Of a stretch of DNA of 64,000 nt, positions 8,784 through 17,486 are shown piece after piece (within the stretch, counting starts at the first letter, position 1; each line of letters opens with the position of its first letter). The position numbers and the translations under genes were made by a program. Below the pieces are notes generated by a model. It was not told where the DNA came from and made no database searches. It was given only the letters and a program-made list of their open reading frames with translations. This DNA is from Planctomycetota bacterium. GTDB lineage: Bacteria; Planctomycetota; B15-G4; SIAN01. The stretch lies in NCBI GenBank assembly GCA_009691715.1, contig SIAN01000007.1, positions 1 through 64,000 of the forward strand, given 5' to 3'.

Positions 8784-10723
8784 GCCACTGCCGTCTTGCC
8801 CGCGACTTGCCCGCCTACGTCGATCGCGACCTGCCGCTTGACGCATCGCTCGTTTTCGAGGCGCACCTCGCCGGTTGCGACAGCTGCGCCGCAGCGGTGG
8901 CCGCGCAACGCGCGCTCGACGACGCGCTGGCCGAGCTGCCGCGACCGCGACCCGCCGGCCCGGAGCGAGTTCGCCTGCTGGCCGCGATCGCGGAGCGCGT
9001 CGACTCGCCACCGCAGCAAGTTCGTCGATCGCCCCCGATTCGCTGGCTGCGCCGAATCGCCGTCGCCGCGGCCACTCTCGCGCTCCTGGTCGCAGGGGCC
9101 ACGCGGTGGCTGCCGCGCCGCCCGTCGCCCGAACCCGGTCCGCTGACCGCAGCCGAGATCGCCGCTGAGATCGCGACCGAGTCGCTGCCCGTTGCCGGGA
9201 TCGATTCTCCGTCCGAGGAACCGCCGTCCGAGCAAGCTCCGCCGAGCGCCTTCGCTGCGGCCGACAGCGAGCCGGCGCGACTTGCAGCGCCGCGAGGCGA
9301 ACTGGCGGGGATCCTGCGTCGACTCGGGAGCGGCCACGCGGCGGCCGAGGGTGGCGACCTGCTGACCACTTTCCTGGTCGCGGCGCAACCGCTCTCCGAA
9401 CGCGGCGTTTCGCTGACCGCGCTGCTGATGGCGCTGCTCCATGACGAGGATGGCGAACTCGCCACCGCGAGCGCGGAAGTCCTCGGCGCCGCCATCCACA
9501 ACGGTGCGATGCGGCGCGATGAACCCGGCCTCATCGGCAGCCTCGAGCGCGCCCTGCGGCGGTCTGACCGTGGCGCGGCGATGCTGCGCGCTTTGGCGGC
9601 GATCGGCACGCGCGGCGCATTCGAGGCCATCGCCCGGACCGCCGCGCAACCGGCTCTGCGCGAACCGGCGCTGATCGCGCTGGCCGCATCGGGGCGGTGC
9701 GATCTGCAGGATGAGCTCGAGCGCGCGCTGGTCGACGATCTGCGCGGGCGGGCCGACGATGTCGCGCGCGCCGAACGGGTGGCCGCGCACCTCGTGCTCC
9801 CCCATCCGGAAGCACTGCGGACGCTAGGAGCGCTGGCGCGAGCGGGCCTGCGCGAAAGCTGCTCGCGCGCGGTGCTGACGCGCGCGACGACCACCGCCGT
9901 TCCGTTGCTCGCGGCCGCGCTGCGTGGCGGCGAAGGAGCGCTGCGTGGCGAATCCGCGTTGCGCGATGACGCGATCGCGCTCGCACCCCTCTGTGGCGAT
10001 GCGGCACTCGCATCGCCGCTCGCGGTTGCCGCGAGGCATCCAGGTCCTGCCATCACCGCGATCCGTGCGTTGCGTGCGATCGGCGGCAGTGCCAGCCTGC
10101 TCGCGCTCGCCGAGTGGCGAGCGGAGGCGAGCCCCAGTCGCACGCTCGCTCACGCCGCCGAAGACGCCTTTTCCGCGATCGCCGACGGCCTTGACCGCGC
10201 AGCGCTCAATCGCGCGATCACCGCCACCGCGCTCGCCGACGCACCGATCGCCGCCGCATTCGCCGAGTTTGCGCTGGTCGCCGATGGCGCCGGAGCGGCG
10301 CCGCTGCGTGCCGCACTGCTCGACCATCCACTGACGCCGTCCTGCCTGCGCGCGCGCACGGCCCTGGCATTGGCCCGTGGCCACGAGCCGTTCCCTGCAG
10401 CCCGCGCACTCGAACTGCTCCGCGGCGCGGCGCCCGACTCGACGGACACCGACAACTCCGCCGGCGACGCCACTGGCGGGAGCGACGACTCCACTGGCGC
10501 AAGCGGCGACGGCGGCGACGGCGGCCTGGTCGCGGCGCTGCTCGTGCTGCTGTACGCGGAAGGGCATGACCCCGCGCTCCGCGACGGCCTCGCGGCACTC
10601 GACTGGCGCGCGACGCCACCGCGGGTCGCGCGCTTCGCTGCCGCAGCACAGCGGGTGCTCACCGAGCAGTCGATCGACCGCAGCGTCGACCGCCTGGGCT
10701 CCCTGCTCGCGCTCGGGCCGTAG
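8780..10723 (+). CDS. Putative anti-sigma factor with zinc-finger, TM helix and HEAT-like outer domain
   Basis: 647-aa protein translationally coupled to the sigma factor. The N-terminus has the ZAS-type anti-sigma motif H29-x3-C33-x2-C36 (HLAGCDSC), preceded by a conserved-looking DLPAYVDRDLPL segment. A single membrane helix lies near residues 93-112 (AVAAATLALLVAGATRWL). The remaining roughly 530 residues are Ala/Leu/Arg-rich helical repeats resembling HEAT repeats, with a Gly/Asp/Ser-rich low-complexity insert near 570-590. By family knowledge the N-terminal domain would bind the sigma factor in the cytoplasm while the repeat domain senses an envelope signal. The repeat domain is far larger than in usual anti-sigma factors. 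The sensing role is inference. Confidence 0.75.
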   Translation: MSHCRLARDLPAYVDRDLPLDASLVFEAHLAGCDSCAAAVAAQRALDDALAELPRPRPAGPERVRLLAAIAERVDSPPQQVRRSPPIRWLRRIAVAAATLALLVAGATRWLPRRPSPEPGPLTAAEIAAEIATESLPVAGIDSPSEEPPSEQAPPSAFAAADSEPARLAAPRGELAGILRRLGSGHAAAEGGDLLTTFLVAAQPLSERGVSLTALLMALLHDEDGELATASAEVLGAAIHNGAMRRDEPGLIGSLERALRRSDRGAAMLRALAAIGTRGAFEAIARTAAQPALREPALIALAASGRCDLQDELERALVDDLRGRADDVARAERVAAHLVLPHPEALRTLGALARAGLRESCSRAVLTRATTTAVPLLAAALRGGEGALRGESALRDDAIALAPLCGDAALASPLAVAARHPGPAITAIRALRAIGGSASLLALAEWRAEASPSRTLAHAAEDAFSAIADGLDRAALNRAITATALADAPIAAAFAEFALVADGAGAAPLRAALLDHPLTPSCLRARTALALARGHEPFPAARALELLRGAAPDSTDTDNSAGDATGGSDDSTGASGDGGDGGLVAALLVLLYAEGHDPALRDGLAALDWRATPPRVARFAAAAQRVLTEQSIDRSVDRLGSLLALGP

Positions 10724-10848
10724 CCGCGACTCGGACGCGCGGCGCACCGATGGCGCAAGGCCCATGGACGCCGCTCCGCGGGATCCGTCTCACCGGTGCG
10801 CGCGGCACTCGCTGCCGCTCCGTTTCCGTGCTCGAAGAAGGCCCAAAA

Positions 10849-12666
10849 ATGCTCTCGTCGCAACTCTTCGCCAGCTTGCTCGCCATCGGCATGTTGCACC
10901 TTGGCGCGATGACTCCCCTCGCGAACGACGCGAGCGATTCCGACACACCGGCGATCGCTCCGCGACCGCTTGTCACCCAGCGCCACTCGATCGCTGCGTT
11001 CACCGCGTCGATGCGATCGTGGCCGTCGAGGCTTCGACTGCTTCCGCTGCGGGATCGTTTGAGTCCCGAACTTGAATCAAGCTCGGAGCAGATCCTCGCC
11101 TACGACACCGACGCGATGATCGATCTGGTGCGGTTGGTGGTCCAACCGCGTGACTGGGAGGGCGACGAGGGCTGGAGGGTTGAACCGATCCATTCGCGCC
11201 ATCTGCTGATCACGGCGCCTGCCGAGGTGCATGCAAAAGTCGGCGAACTGCTCGCAACGCTCGAACGCGACCTGCTGCCGAGCGAACGGCTGGAGATCCG
11301 ACTGCTCGACGGCGGCGTCGCGGCGTCGGGAAGATCGATCTGGGTCGACCGCGCCACCGCCGATCGGCGCCTTGCTGCGAGCCCGCCTCGTCACGTCGCG
11401 CGCATCGGACTGCGTGATCTGGTCGCAACCGGCGGCGAATTCGGCAAGGCGCACGACTACACCGAAGGTTGGGACTCGCACCTGGCGCAAGGCACGTTCG
11501 CCGCGGACCCGATCCGCGGTTCCTGGCTCGACGGGCTGCGCGTGACAGCGTGCGGAACACGGGTCGACGGTGGTGCGCTCGTGTCGCTGATCGTCACTGC
11601 CGCCGAACCGCTCGCGCCGACCGAATCGATCGAGCTCGACACAAATGGTCTCCTCAACCTGAAGCCTGCGCTGATCGAGCGTGCGACCGCGGGCCGGGTC
11701 GACCTTCCGCGCGCCGGCTTCGTGTCGTTCGCCGGCACTCTGCTGCTGACCGAGGGCAACGTGCTCTGGCTCCCGGTCACTCAACAGACCTCGATCGGCC
11801 CGGTCGATCGAACGCTCGAGATTCGCTGCGAGCTCGGATCGAGCAAGGTCGCTGCGACCATCGATCCGGTCATCGTGAACGAGGGCGATGGCGAGGGCCA
11901 AGGCGGATCCATGCGCTTCTGCGTGCGCCGACCGCCCGGTTTGATTGTGCCCTCGATCGACGCGATCTCGCCCTTTGAGTACGAGAGCAACTCGACTGTC
12001 GGCTGGTTCAACCAACAGTTCAGCGGCGACTTGAATCTCGCGTCGTTCGACGACCATCCGGACGCTGACTTAATCGTCGAGGTCGCGCGCAGCGCCGCGA
12101 TACCGGAGGTCGAAGAGATGTCCGGCTGCCAACTCTGCCCGATGGGGGGGCACTACCTGCTGACACTGCTTCCGGTAGCGGCCAACGACCGCGTGACTCG
12201 CGCCCTCGCCACCATCTCGCCTCCTGAAAGCGGCGCCACCATTCGCGGCCGCGTTCGCGTCGGCGGCGCCGTGCGCGGCGAATTCGCCCTGCCGATCATG
12301 ATCGATCGCACCGCTGTGCTGTGGACTGGATTGCAGACCCCGGCGATCCGCGGCTGGAAGCAAGAGGTTACCAACGAGGTCGCCTGTGCCTCGCCCGTCA
12401 TCGACACGGTGATCGACGGCATCGCGTTGCGCTTCGAGCTGCTGCGCTCGGTGCGCGGTGAACTCGTGCTCGACGTCCGCGGGACGCTGCAACTCCTCGA
12501 CGAACTACCGAAGCTGATCGACCTCGGCGACGCTGCGCATCAGGTGGTCCATGGTCTGCGGGCGAGTATCGGCACACTGAACGACCGGGTCACGGTGCCG
12601 GCGAAGGGCGGCAGCGTGACGCTCGGCGGCGACGTGCAGCTCGAACTCGAGGTCACGCCGAACTGA
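10849..12666 (+). CDS. Secreted protein of unknown function with a secretin-N-like segment
   Basis: 605 aa from the ATG at 10849 (MLSSQLFASLLAIG), preceded by GAAGAAGG about 8 bases upstream and starting with a signal peptide (cleavage probably near PLANDA). An in-frame ATG at 10750 would bury the signal behind 33 residues. Residues of about 85-150 (YDTDAMIDLVRLVV, then LLITAPAEVHAKVGELLATLE) resemble the small alpha/beta domains of secretin N-regions. Two Cys in a C-x2-C arrangement occur mid-protein (GCQLCPMGG). I do not recognise a family for the rest. It lies 125 bases after the anti-sigma gene and could be a member of that regulon (inference). Confidence 0.65.
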   Translation: MLSSQLFASLLAIGMLHLGAMTPLANDASDSDTPAIAPRPLVTQRHSIAAFTASMRSWPSRLRLLPLRDRLSPELESSSEQILAYDTDAMIDLVRLVVQPRDWEGDEGWRVEPIHSRHLLITAPAEVHAKVGELLATLERDLLPSERLEIRLLDGGVAASGRSIWVDRATADRRLAASPPRHVARIGLRDLVATGGEFGKAHDYTEGWDSHLAQGTFAADPIRGSWLDGLRVTACGTRVDGGALVSLIVTAAEPLAPTESIELDTNGLLNLKPALIERATAGRVDLPRAGFVSFAGTLLLTEGNVLWLPVTQQTSIGPVDRTLEIRCELGSSKVAATIDPVIVNEGDGEGQGGSMRFCVRRPPGLIVPSIDAISPFEYESNSTVGWFNQQFSGDLNLASFDDHPDADLIVEVARSAAIPEVEEMSGCQLCPMGGHYLLTLLPVAANDRVTRALATISPPESGATIRGRVRVGGAVRGEFALPIMIDRTAVLWTGLQTPAIRGWKQEVTNEVACASPVIDTVIDGIALRFELLRSVRGELVLDVRGTLQLLDELPKLIDLGDAAHQVVHGLRASIGTLNDRVTVPAKGGSVTLGGDVQLELEVTPN

Positions 12667-12820
12667 ACGCCTTGACTGACTTAACTGAACACGGTCGCGC
12701 GCCAGCGAGAGCGCGCTTCCCTCGACGGCGCGGCGCGGCGAGACTGCCGCGTCGCGCTGTCGCGTTCCCACCCGTCGCCTCATGACGCGGGAGGCCTTGG
12801 CAAGCGCCACGGAGCCCGCG

Positions 12821-13759
12821 ATGCGCTACCGCCGACTGGGTTGGAGCAGTTGCAAGGTCTCGACCATCTCTCTTGGCAGCTGGCTCACGGTCGGCTGGAC
12901 CATCGACCAGTCGATGACCAACGCGCTGGTGAAGCAGGCGTTCGAGTCAGGCGTCAACTTCTTCGACACCGCCGACGTCTATGCGCGCGGGGCCGCGGAG
13001 TCGGCGCTCGGGATCGCGCTCGCGCCCCTGAAGCGCGCCGACTACGTGCTGGCGTCGAAGTGCTTCTGGCCGATGAGCGACAACGTCAACGACCGCGGCC
13101 TGTCGCGCAAGCACTTGGTCGAGTCGGTGCACGCGTCGCTCGCACGGTTGAAGACCGACTACCTCGACGTCATGCAGTGCCACCGCTTCGATCCCGACAC
13201 CAGCGTCGACGAAGTGGTCGACGCAATGAGCGACCTGATCCGGCAAGGCAAGCTCCTCTATTGGGGCGTCTCGTGCTGGACGGGCGCGCAGATCGAGGCG
13301 GCGGTGGCAACGGCGGCCGCCCGCGGCGGCTACGCGCCGGTCTCGAACCAGCCGCCCTACAACCTGCTCGAACGCGACATCGAGCAGGAGGTGATCCCGA
13401 AGAGCCGCGCGGCGCACGTCACGCAAGTCGTGTTCAGCCCGCTCGCGCAGGGCTTGCTCACCGGCAAGTACGCCGGCGGCAAGCTGCCGGCCGGCTCACG
13501 TGCCGCCGACGACAAGAAGAACTCGTTCCTCAAGCCGCGCCTCACGCCGGCCAACCTCGCCCGCGCCGACAAGGTCGCCGCGCTCGCCCGCGCCGCCGGC
13601 ATCGCCCCCGCGGTCGCCGCGCTGGCCTGGACGCTCCGCACGCAAGACGTCGCCTCGGCGATCGTCGGCGCCTCCGGCGTGGAACAACTGAAGGAGAACC
13701 TCGCGGCCGCCGACGTCGACCTTCCGGCCGACCTGCGCGCGGCGCTCGACGCGGTCTGA
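12821..13759 (+). CDS. Aldo/keto reductase
   Basis: 312 aa from the ATG at 12821; GGAG at 12811-12814 supports this start over the ATG at 12782. The sequence follows the AKR TIM barrel: MRYRRLGWSSCKVST, the FDTADVYARGAAES block containing catalytic Asp and Tyr, KCFWP with the Lys of the tetrad, SLARLKTDYLDVMQCHR with the active-site His, GVSCWTGAQI, then the cofactor strands FSPLAQGLLTGKY and the C-terminal QDVASAIVGASGVEQL. It resembles the voltage-gated K+ channel beta subunit / YghZ-type branch. It should reduce carbonyl substrates with NADPH in the cytoplasm; the substrate is unknown. Confidence 0.9.
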   Translation: MRYRRLGWSSCKVSTISLGSWLTVGWTIDQSMTNALVKQAFESGVNFFDTADVYARGAAESALGIALAPLKRADYVLASKCFWPMSDNVNDRGLSRKHLVESVHASLARLKTDYLDVMQCHRFDPDTSVDEVVDAMSDLIRQGKLLYWGVSCWTGAQIEAAVATAAARGGYAPVSNQPPYNLLERDIEQEVIPKSRAAHVTQVVFSPLAQGLLTGKYAGGKLPAGSRAADDKKNSFLKPRLTPANLARADKVAALARAAGIAPAVAALAWTLRTQDVASAIVGASGVEQLKENLAAADVDLPADLRAALDAV

Positions 13760-13765
13760 ACCGCG

Positions 13766-13839
13766 ACGCACCGCCGACACGCACCGCCGACACGCACCGC
13801 CGCCACGCACCGCCAACGCGCACCGCCAACGCGCACCGC
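13766..13839 (+). repeat. 13-bp tandem repeat, about 5.7 copies
   Basis: Units start at 13766, 13779, 13792, 13805, 13818 and 13831 (partial), consensus RCGCACCGCCRAC with changes only at the first and eleventh/twelfth positions. The array fills the gap between the aldo/keto reductase stop and a -10-like TACGAT at 13840-13845 upstream of the next lipoprotein. It may be a variable-number repeat. Confidence 0.9.
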
Positions 13840-13887
13840 TACGATCGCGGCGCGATGTGCACGCGCATCACCGGTCGCCTGCGACGG

Positions 13888-14529
13888 ATGCCCTCCATGC
13901 CAAACCACTCGGGTAACCCGCTGCGTGTCGTCGCGCTGCTGGTGCTGCTGTCGCTCGTGAATGGCTGCGCCGGTTACTACGCGGGTTGGCACTACGCGCC
14001 GACCCGCGAGGTCCATCTGCTCCACGTCGCGGGCGTGGCCGATCCGGTCGCCGAGGTCACGGCCACGCTGGTCGGCGTGCTGCGACCGCAAGACGACGGA
14101 GGTGCGAGGCGGCCGCGGCGCGTGCACGCCCGGCTCGAAATCGAGAACCGCTCCGCCACCACGCTCGAGTTCGCGACCACGCAGACGCGCCTCGGCGCTG
14201 CAGGCCTGCCGCCGCTCGTTCCCATGGAGCACGAGCCGCTGACTGTCGCGCCGAGCGAACGCCGGCGACTTGACCTCCACTTTTCGTTGGACGAACCGGC
14301 CGCCACCGGCGACGCCGTCATCGCCGACTCGGCGCTCGACGAACTGGAACTCACCTGGAGCCTCACCGTCGCTGGCGGTGAATGCCGTGGCCGCTGCCGG
14401 TTCCGGCGCGCCAGCGCCTGGAACGACCCCTACTGGCGCGATCGGTGGTACGGCGATCCGTGGCACCGCCGCTCGTGGTGCGAGCCCTTCGGCGGGCCGA
14501 GCTGGTACTGGCACGTGAACCGGCGTTGA
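13888..14529 (+). CDS. Putative lipoprotein of unknown function
   Basis: 213 aa from the ATG at 13888. The N-terminus is a lipoprotein signal (hydrophobic VVALLVLLSL, then lipobox LVNGC). ATGs at 13855 and 13897 are alternatives and do not change the lipobox. The mature part is a beta-rich domain (VTATLVGVLR, RVHARLEIENRSATTLEF) resembling immunoglobulin-like or LEA-type folds. The C-terminus is rich in Trp, Tyr and Arg (YWRDRWYGDPWHRRSW). Its stop overlaps the proposed TTG start of the AddB-like gene, so the two may be co-transcribed, although a functional link is not evident. Confidence 0.7.
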   Translation: MPSMPNHSGNPLRVVALLVLLSLVNGCAGYYAGWHYAPTREVHLLHVAGVADPVAEVTATLVGVLRPQDDGGARRPRRVHARLEIENRSATTLEFATTQTRLGAAGLPPLVPMEHEPLTVAPSERRRLDLHFSLDEPAATGDAVIADSALDELELTWSLTVAGGECRGRCRFRRASAWNDPYWRDRWYGDPWHRRSWCEPFGGPSWYWHVNRR

Positions 14530-17486
14530 GCGGGAACCGACACCGAGAGGACTCCGCGCCGCGCAACGTCGCGTTCGTCTGCGATCCCGATCCGCGGCGG
14601 CTCGGCGAGAGCTTCCTCGAACGACTCGCGGCCGAACTCGCGCGCGCGCCGCGCGGCACGCTGGCGCCGCACCTGCCGGTGCTGGTCGTCACGCCGACCG
14701 CGCGCCTGCGCGATCACCTCACCTGGCTCACGACGCAACGGTTGCGCGCCACTGCGGGCGTCGAGTTCCTGCTCCACCGCGACCTTGCAGAGCGCGTGCT
14801 GAGGAACGCGCGGCAAACCGTTCCGCAGGCGCTGCCGGCCGCATGGCTGCGCGCGCTGGCGACCGAGCGGCTTGCGGCGGTCGACGTCCCGCTGGCGCGC
14901 TACCTCGCGGCGCAACCGTCGGCGCTCGCACCGCTGCTGGCGACCTTCCGCGACCTGCGCGACGCCGGACTCGATCACGCGTCTCTGGCGCGCATCGGAC
15001 CGCGGCTCGGCGCGACCGCGCGCGACACGATCGCGCTGTTCCGCGAATTCGAGGCGCTGCAGACCGAGCTCGAGTCGTCTGGATTCGGCGACAGCGCCAG
15101 TGCGACTCGCCTGGCACTGACCGCGCCCGCTCTGCCGGCGCAGTCGCTGCTCCATTACGGTGCCTACGAACTCGTCGGTGCCACGCGCGCGTTGGTCGCG
15201 CGGACGCAGCAGGAATGCGGCGGCGCGTTCTTCGTGCCGACCTCCGGTGCAGATCGCGCGAGCGTCGCGCTTCACGCCGCGCTCGACCCAGCAGCGGCGG
15301 CAGCAGCGGCGGCAGCAACGGCAGCAGCCGCGACGACGCCTGCGCCCTCGGCTTGGCCACACCCCGCCCGCTGCCTTCGCCAGAGCGCCGCGACGCCGCG
15401 CGACGAACTGCGTTTCGCGCTGCGGCAGCTGCTCGCCTGGCACCATCGCGACGGCATCCCGTTCGAGGAGCTGGCGATCCTGGTCCGCTCGCCCAGCGGC
15501 TTCGAGGCTGCCGCGACCGCGGAGGCTGCGCTGCTCGACCTGACGCTCGACACCAGCTTCGAGACACCGTTCGTCCTGCAGGGTGGCACGGCGGGTCTCG
15601 CGCTGGCGCTGCGCCATCTGCGCTCCCCTTCGGATCGGGTGCTGGCGCGTGCGGCGCGGCGCCAATGGCACAGCGAGTGGCCCGCGCACGACGAGCTGGC
15701 GCAGCAGCTCGATCGTGCCACGCGGTTCGCCGATCGGATCGCCATCGTCCGTGGACTGCTCGCCGCCGACGATCCGGCCGGTGCCGCACTCGATGCGGCA
15801 CACCTCGTTGCAACGCGTCTCGCCGAGACGCCGTTCGCAACCTCGCTTCCGGCCGCCCGCACGGGCGCGATCGAACTCCTACTGGCGCTGCTCGACGAAG
15901 CCGCACCGCGCCCGGCCGGCGGCACGCTGCGGTTGCTGGAGCTGCATCAGTCGCGCGCGCTGCCCTTGCGCCGCGCGGTCTGGATCGGCGCCAACGATCG
16001 TCTGCTGCCGCGACCGGGCAGCGAGAACTTCTTCCTGCCCGACGCCGACCGAGCGGCAATCACCGCGGCGACCGGCCGGCCGCTCGCACGCCACGCCGAC
16101 AGCCGGGCCGACGAGGAGTTGCTGGCCGACTGCGCGATCGCCGCCATCACCGAAGAGCTGGTCGTGAGCTGGGCGCGCAGCGATGGCGAGCGCGACCTCG
16201 CGCCCTCGCCGTGGATCGATCGACTGGCGCCCGGTGCGCCGACGCGCGCGCTGTCGCGCCACCCGCTGCATCAGCTCACCGAGCTCCACGCCACCACCGG
16301 GATGCTGGCGCCGAACGAAGCGCTGCTGCTGCGTTTGCCACCGGGTGGCGCGCCCGCCGGCGGACCGCCGAGTTTCACTGGGCCCGACGCGCCGACGTTG
16401 GCGCGCGCGTTCGATCGCGCGCGCGCAACCGAGTCGTTCGACCCCGACTGCCTCGACTGGGACGGCGAAGTCGGGCCGATCACGCTCTCCATGCTGAGCC
16501 CGAGCCGGATGGAACGACTCGGCCGTTGCCCGCTGCAGCACTTCTTCGCCGACGTGCTCCGGGTGCAAGAACCCGACGAGGAGCCGACCAGCGGCGAGCT
16601 CCCCACCCGCCTGCGCGGCACGCTGTTCCACCGCGCGCTCGAAGAGCTCTGCCGCGCGCGATTCAGTCCGGCGCCGCCCCGCCCCCCGCCTTTCGCAAGC
16701 CCAGAGCACGCCGCGTTCCTGGCCGAGCTCGAGCAGGACCTCGCCGCGCGCTTTGGCCGCCTGCTGCGCCACGACGATTTCGTCGGCGCGCTGGCGCCGG
16801 CGCTTATGCCGCTGCGCATCGCCTGCTGGAGCCGCGAACTCGCGCGTTTCGTCACGCGCGATTGGTCGCGACTGGCCGAACTCGGCATCGCCAGCGGCAC
16901 GTTTGAGGAACCGGCGTGCGTCGATGTCGGTGCGAAGGATTGGCCGCTCTGGCTCCGGATGCGCTTCGATCGCGTGCTGATCGACGGCAGCGGTGGCGAG
17001 ATCGTCGGCGATTACAAGTCGGCGCGCAGCCTCGCCGGCCGCGCGAGCCTGACCGAGGCGCTGCGCGGCAACCAGTTGGCGCTGCCGCTCTACGGCCTCG
17101 CGCGCCTCGCACTTTCCAAGCCGCTCGCCGGCCTCGAGCTCTACTCGCTGCATCCGCGCGCCACTGCGAGCAGTGATGACAGCGATGGCGGCGGCGACGG
17201 CGGCAACTCCAACACCGACGAGCGCGACTGGCTGCACGAGCTTGACGTCGCCAAGCTCCTCCGCGCGCGCGACGAACTGGTGGCGACGCTCGAGACGCTC
17301 GACCAGCTGCGCACGGCGGGCTCCTTTCCGCTGGTCGCCGATCGGGGTGGCGATCGCGGCCCATGCGGCAACTGCGCCTACGCGCTCGCCTGCCGGCACG
17401 CCCACGGACCGACTCGCGCACGCGCTGCGGCTGCAGCGGACCACCGCGACTGGTACGCGCTCGCCGCGAAGAAGGCGCAGCGATGA
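14526..17486 (+). CDS. addB: AddB-like PD-(D/E)XK exonuclease with Fe-S cysteines
   Basis: About 986 aa, the AddB-like subunit of a helicase-nuclease that resects double-strand breaks for RecA loading. I start it at TTG 14526, which overlaps the preceding stop; no ATG lies near the true N-terminus (NVAFVCDPDPRRLGESFLERL). The C-terminal nuclease is clear: IVGDYKSAR with catalytic Asp829 and Lys831, then the QLALPLYGLARL helix. Four cysteines, C668 (RCPLQHFF) and C947-x2-C950-x5-C956 (CGNCAYALAC), match the iron-sulfur staple around AddB nuclease domains. No Walker A motif is visible at the N-terminus. An Ala microsatellite lies near residues 255-270 and an acidic Gly/Asp insert near 880-900. 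The stop overlaps addA by ATGA. Confidence 0.82.
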   Translation: MSGNRHREDSAPRNVAFVCDPDPRRLGESFLERLAAELARAPRGTLAPHLPVLVVTPTARLRDHLTWLTTQRLRATAGVEFLLHRDLAERVLRNARQTVPQALPAAWLRALATERLAAVDVPLARYLAAQPSALAPLLATFRDLRDAGLDHASLARIGPRLGATARDTIALFREFEALQTELESSGFGDSASATRLALTAPALPAQSLLHYGAYELVGATRALVARTQQECGGAFFVPTSGADRASVALHAALDPAAAAAAAAATAAAATTPAPSAWPHPARCLRQSAATPRDELRFALRQLLAWHHRDGIPFEELAILVRSPSGFEAAATAEAALLDLTLDTSFETPFVLQGGTAGLALALRHLRSPSDRVLARAARRQWHSEWPAHDELAQQLDRATRFADRIAIVRGLLAADDPAGAALDAAHLVATRLAETPFATSLPAARTGAIELLLALLDEAAPRPAGGTLRLLELHQSRALPLRRAVWIGANDRLLPRPGSENFFLPDADRAAITAATGRPLARHADSRADEELLADCAIAAITEELVVSWARSDGERDLAPSPWIDRLAPGAPTRALSRHPLHQLTELHATTGMLAPNEALLLRLPPGGAPAGGPPSFTGPDAPTLARAFDRARATESFDPDCLDWDGEVGPITLSMLSPSRMERLGRCPLQHFFADVLRVQEPDEEPTSGELPTRLRGTLFHRALEELCRARFSPAPPRPPPFASPEHAAFLAELEQDLAARFGRLLRHDDFVGALAPALMPLRIACWSRELARFVTRDWSRLAELGIASGTFEEPACVDVGAKDWPLWLRMRFDRVLIDGSGGEIVGDYKSARSLAGRASLTEALRGNQLALPLYGLARLALSKPLAGLELYSLHPRATASSDDSDGGGDGGNSNTDERDWLHELDVAKLLRARDELVATLETLDQLRTAGSFPLVADRGGDRGPCGNCAYALACRHAHGPTRARAAAAADHRDWYALAAKKAQR
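15291..15330 (+). repeat. GCAGCGGCGGCA-type coding microsatellite inside addB
   Basis: Imperfect 12-bp units (GCAGCGGCGGCA and variants) encode an uninterrupted Ala tract with one Thr. Length changes in multiples of three would keep the frame. It lies in a presumed loop between helicase-fold segments. Confidence 0.8.

Noticed and set aside
12697..12716. Terminator after the gene ending at 12666
   Set aside because: A GCGCGC/GCGCGC stem with an 8-base loop is present but no T tract follows, so it does not meet the usual pattern.
13766..13839. CRISPR array
   Set aside because: Units are 13 bp and contiguous with no spacers, and no cas gene is present.
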